Assembly: GCF_021347895.1 (NCBI RefSeq)
Contig: NC_067120.1
Span: forward strand, 25,529,361 to 25,593,360
Length of the DNA: 64,000 nt
Source of the DNA: Acanthochromis polyacanthus
Lineage: Eukaryota; Chordata; Actinopteri; Pomacentridae
Direction: 5' to 3'
The notes beneath the pieces are model-generated. The model was given only the letters and a program-made list of their open reading frames with translations. It was not told the DNA's origin and searched no databases. Shown one piece after another: positions 58,241 to 64,000 of the stretch; position 1 is the first letter of the stretch, and every line of letters begins with the position of its first letter. A program made the position numbers and the translations under genes.

Positions 58241-60163
58241 AAATTTGTGACACTGTCCAGTGCTCTGATCATTCCCATCAACACAACTTTAATGTCTATA
58301 TACATTTTCATTCTTATACAGTATGTATGAAAAAATAATGAATCTTTATTCTGGTCGAAACAAACAAAACAAACAATCCAAAAGTACTGATAAGAATACT
58401 GTTCAACTACCAGACCTGGAACAGTGTCAGCAAATGTAGTGATACTGTTAAAATCTTAACGATACCTATCCTTACTTGTAGCACAGCAATCCTAGGAACC
58501 ATGTAGACGGGTGATTGCCAATTTGTCCAGATTAAGGCCCAGTCATGTTCAAAATCACTCAGGGACCAAGCCTAATATTACAAGGAAAACACAAAGTTCA
58601 CATTGATGTATAAAGCTCACTGATAATTAATAGCCAGAACTAAGTGGAGTAATTTGCACTGCCAATGAATTTCAAATATATTTTCCCTCCAGAGCCTTGG
58701 CTGTAAATAAATTAAAAACATACAACTGAAATACTGTTGTGTGCACCTGTGGCTCTGATAAATCAATTTTGTGATTTTATTGTTATCTCTGGTATATTCT
58801 TCATGTACTGTTTTGTTGTTTGAGGACTGTAGCGGTACAAGCAACCTGAGGTATTGCATGTTTTGTGAAATTCATATAGATCTGTCATAGCTAATTCTGT
58901 AGGTAGAAAAACTAAAAACACATGACTCTGACCTGCTAGCATTGCTAGCATGATACCTCACATATTTCTCTCTAGCCCAGTTTTTTTTTTATGTAAGAAT
59001 GAAAATGAATATATAATTAATATGTCACAATGCGGTCAACATAAAAATTGTAATGTTGGAGAAGTATTCATTCTTTACTATATTTGTGTTGTTGTTTGCA
59101 CGTTCTGTGTGAGTTTACAGACCTGGTAGTGAGGATAGGGGGCGCTGATGAGGTAGCAGAGGAGATGAGAACATGAGCTGGGGGCTAGAGCGGACTTGGA
59201 TCTGTTGTGTGAAGAGCTCACTAAAAGTTCTAAGATCCAGAATGTGTCCTGAGTGATTCTTTTCCGCACCCAAACACCCACGACTCTTGCATTAACACCA
59301 ATTCTTTTGCTTTTTTTTTTTTTTTTTTTTACATCAACGAAGAGCCCATGCATGTCTCCTACGATAGGCTGTCTCAAAATCTGCATTATCCTTATTTAAA
59401 CTATTTGGTGTACTTGAACATTAATGTGTTTATAGAGAGGGAAAATCAGTGACAAGGGACATCCCAATGTGAACACTACAGACAGACAGAAAGGCTTTTA
59501 CCTTTAGATGTGGTACAATGTGGATGTACAGCCTGTTGGTCTGAAGCAGACTAAGGCCTTCACTAAAAGTTAAACATGTAAAGCTACACATTGTAGTCTT
59601 ACTTTACTGCATTTATTGGTTTAGAAGGTGAAATAAGCAAGAACAGGCCACAGCCAATCACAGTGAAGCAATAAGAGCAGGAAACTACTAACCGATCGCC
59701 ACCAATGACTTAATGTGGGTCCATCAATACCAGGTAGACAGAAAACAGCTGTTCTCTGTGTAGAGAAACCCTCATGGATGTTGTAAATCTGATTTTGCAC
59801 AATACACTGACTGAAGCAGGGAAAGGAGTTTGACATGTTTCAATTGGTTTGACCCACAAAGTGCAATTTTTAGTGCGGCTTTGACCTTTAAAGTTTACAA
59901 ATGTGAAAGCACAAGCAGCTCCAGTTTCCTGCTCTGACTACCCATATTACTGTTCAGTTGAATTCTTTCACACTGTAAAAAACCAAAAGACAAAAAGATC
60001 TCTTTTTTCCCTTCTAAGAGAAACCACAGGCACCCTGCCAAAGTAATATTTATACCTCTATATCCTGGAAATAAGTGCATGATATTCTCTTCTGGAATCT
60101 TTCAAACTATGTGTGGAAAACAAACTGACTGCAGTCAGTGCTTAGTTACCACCCAAACCCCCT
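58241..60163. other. Intergenic between synaptotagmin and dld, no gene seen
   Basis: AT-rich sequence with a T20-plus tract near 59312-59331. The short frame at 59078-59386 is compositionally unremarkable. The 59100-59300 stretch is less AT-rich and may be a decayed retroelement, but no diagnostic motif is visible. Confidence 0.45.
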
Positions 60164-60169
60164 TTTATT
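60164..60169 (-). terminator. Candidate poly(A) signal of dld
   Basis: TTTATT on the plus strand is AATAAA on the minus strand, 165 nt beyond the dld stop codon at 60334. It is the first such motif after the stop, so a short 3' UTR ending near here is plausible. Confidence 0.45.
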
Positions 60170-60333
60170 ATTTTATGGAGAACATTTAAATAACATTAGA
60201 ACTAAATGTGGTACAGGTTGGATGTATACAGAGGATCTCAATGGGGTGAAACTGATGCAGGTGTTGACGCAGACACACAGCTTTGTGCTTCTCCACTGCT
60301 ACGTCTGCTGAAGGTGCGACAGCGGCTGGCAGA

Positions 60334-62448
<2,115 letters not shown>

Positions 62449-62859
62449 CTACTGGGCTTTCAGCACTGAAAACAACACTGAGATTACATATTGCTTATGC
62501 TGCAATATTAGTCATCCTCACAGGGTCATGAAAATTCAAATGTTGCTAATTTCTCATTTTTAAACCTCTAAACCGCAAGCATAAAAAAAAAAAAAACCTC
62601 CAGCTGCATTGTTCCATATCTTTAACTGCTATATAAAGTTTTGCACCTTGATGAAAACAGCACAACCATGGCTAGCAGTAGGGAAATTTTTGAAATGCCT
62701 TCCAGACTAGCTTCTGTATGTTTGCCAGCTCAAACATAGAGATTCTTTGAAGTGACCTTGTGGTGATTTAAAATGTGGAGAAGTACTGCCACCAAGTGGT
62801 TGACATTGTTAATAACATGTTGACATTCTGAAGTTGCTCTGTTTCACTACAAAAAAAAC

Positions 62860-63301
62860 ATATGTTCAAAAGTTTACGGTCATTTAGAAACCATTAATTT
62901 CTCCAGTGCATTTTTCCAGACGACATTAAATTATTAAGAAACACAGTCCTGACATTGTTAATGTGGTAAATGACTAAAAAAATGACAGTTGATTTTTAAT
63001 GGAATATCTACATAGGGGTACAGAGGCCCATTGATCAGAAATACAGTCTAGACATTGTGTGGTAAATGACTATTCCAGCTGGAAACAGCTGATTTTTAAT
63101 GGAATATCGGCATGGGCCTCAGACGCCCATTTCCAGCAACCATCACTCCTGTGTGCTAATGGTACATTGTGTTAGTTAATGGTGTTGAAAGGTTAACTGA
63201 TCAGAAAATCCTTGTGCATTTATGTTAGCACATAAATTAAAGTGTGAGTTTTCATAAAAACATGAAATTGTCTGTGTGACCCCAAACTTTTGACCAGCAA
63301 T
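62860..63301. mobile_element. MITE of family M1 with internal duplication
   Basis: Ends 'tgttcaaaagtttacggtca' and 'tgaccccaaacttttgacc' are those of the M1 family but eroded, so no TA flanks remain clear. The block 'gatttttaatggaatatc' occurs twice (~62991 and ~63090), which shows an internal tandem duplication of about 100 bp. It lies in a dld intron. Confidence 0.72.
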
Positions 63302-64000
63302 GAATCCAAGTGTTCTTAAGTAGTGGCAAATAACTATGTACTTTCACTTGGGTGATGTCCATAATTCTAATTATGATCAAACTGGACCGTTCTTCCACTC
63401 TATGCAAATGATGCACTCTTTATTTCATCACATTTGCTTTTTACCACATTCAGTACTTTGTAGATTCATATTCACTATATGCAGAAGATGGATTCTTGTC
63501 AGCAGTATTCAAAACATAACAGTCTGTTCAGATCTGTCAAACAGTATATTAAGTAGAACTGCTGGACTTTACCTTACGATGGAGTACATTTTTTTACGTG
63601 GTTACTTTTGCAGTAGTTTTGAGGTGTGAGTACCTTTTCCAGCACTACTGATTCAGTACAGCTCATTTCGAGATCATGTTAATTTCACAGTGGCTGTTAA
63701 ATGCACAAAATGCAGTAAAAGCAGAAACTTTTGCATCTTTGTTGATTAGGTGACGACTTTTCAGTTTAGTCTGCAGCTCCCTGCACCTTTCCATTTCCCA
63801 CTGAGGTTCAGGTGATTGTTTAGCTGTCAGGCCACAATGTTCTCATTTTGCTTGAAAACCCTTGTGCAACTATGTTAGTGCTGTATTCATGCTAAAAACT
63901 GTAAAAAGCCAACAGATAAGCTGGAGAAGATAATAGAGCACATCAGCATAAAGTAAAACAGTTTCTATCCACAGACCATCAGGCTACTAAATCACTGACT
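63302..64000. other. dld intron, no exon seen
   Basis: I searched the minus strand for the preceding dld exon (the region around the conserved THPEVAWVG block) and did not find it. The next exon upstream must lie beyond the right edge. Confidence 0.5.

Noticed and set aside
59078..59386. 102-codon minus-strand frame near a T-tract
   Set aside because: No domain, the Lys run comes from the poly(T) tract, and there is no splice context. A decayed retroelement is possible but unproven.

Overview
This is vertebrate nuclear DNA, almost certainly from a percomorph-type teleost fish. Coding exons are small and bounded by GT/AG, introns are AT-rich, and a large share of the window is teleost-style mobile DNA (Tc1/mariner, hAT, Harbinger-like MITEs, L1, L2/CR1-like and RTE LINEs, tRNA-type SINEs). 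No bacterial features are present.

Four host genes can be supported, all on the minus strand. From left to right they are: the 5' coding part of a fast-skeletal troponin I gene (tnni2; coding exons at 1224-1246, 1070-1106 and 361-489, continuing off the left edge); a five-exon gene for an unnamed 420-aa dual-specificity-phosphatase-like protein (17855-21787) whose P-loop has lost its catalytic arginine; a complete eight-exon synaptotagmin (38218-51670, 432 aa), most likely syt8; and the last three exons of dihydrolipoamide dehydrogenase (dld; 60334-62415, starting beyond the right edge). The order and orientation syt8 then tnni2 matches the mammalian SYT8-TNNI2 pair, which supports the syt8 call. 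The phosphatase-like gene lies between them here.

The rest is mobile DNA with clear nesting. At 7353-12718 a transposon with roughly 300-bp inverted repeats encodes a zinc-binding protein of no family I can name. An L2/CR1-like LINE is inserted in it with a 6-bp target duplication, and the 5' end of that LINE is inverted. From about 25.64 to 35.88 kb there is a long L1-clade LINE on the minus strand with a very GC-rich presumed 3' UTR of about 2 kb. It is interrupted by an almost intact Tc1 transposon (31407-33031) and by a short hAT element (33762-34820, 8-bp target duplication). Inside the synaptotagmin introns are a nearly full-length RTE LINE with a perfect 17-bp target duplication, a Tc1 copy that is itself interrupted, a second LINE fragment and several MITEs. 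Upstream of syt8 lie a tRNA-type SINE, a 120-bp (AC)n tract, and an L2-like LINE tail split by a 556-bp mariner palindrome.

The host genes do not form a pathway: they cover a muscle thin-filament inhibitor, a probable pseudophosphatase, a membrane-fusion Ca2+ sensor and a mitochondrial E3 enzyme. The most novel material is the unclassified long-TIR transposon with its zinc protein, the arginine-less phosphatase, and the composite and nested elements.
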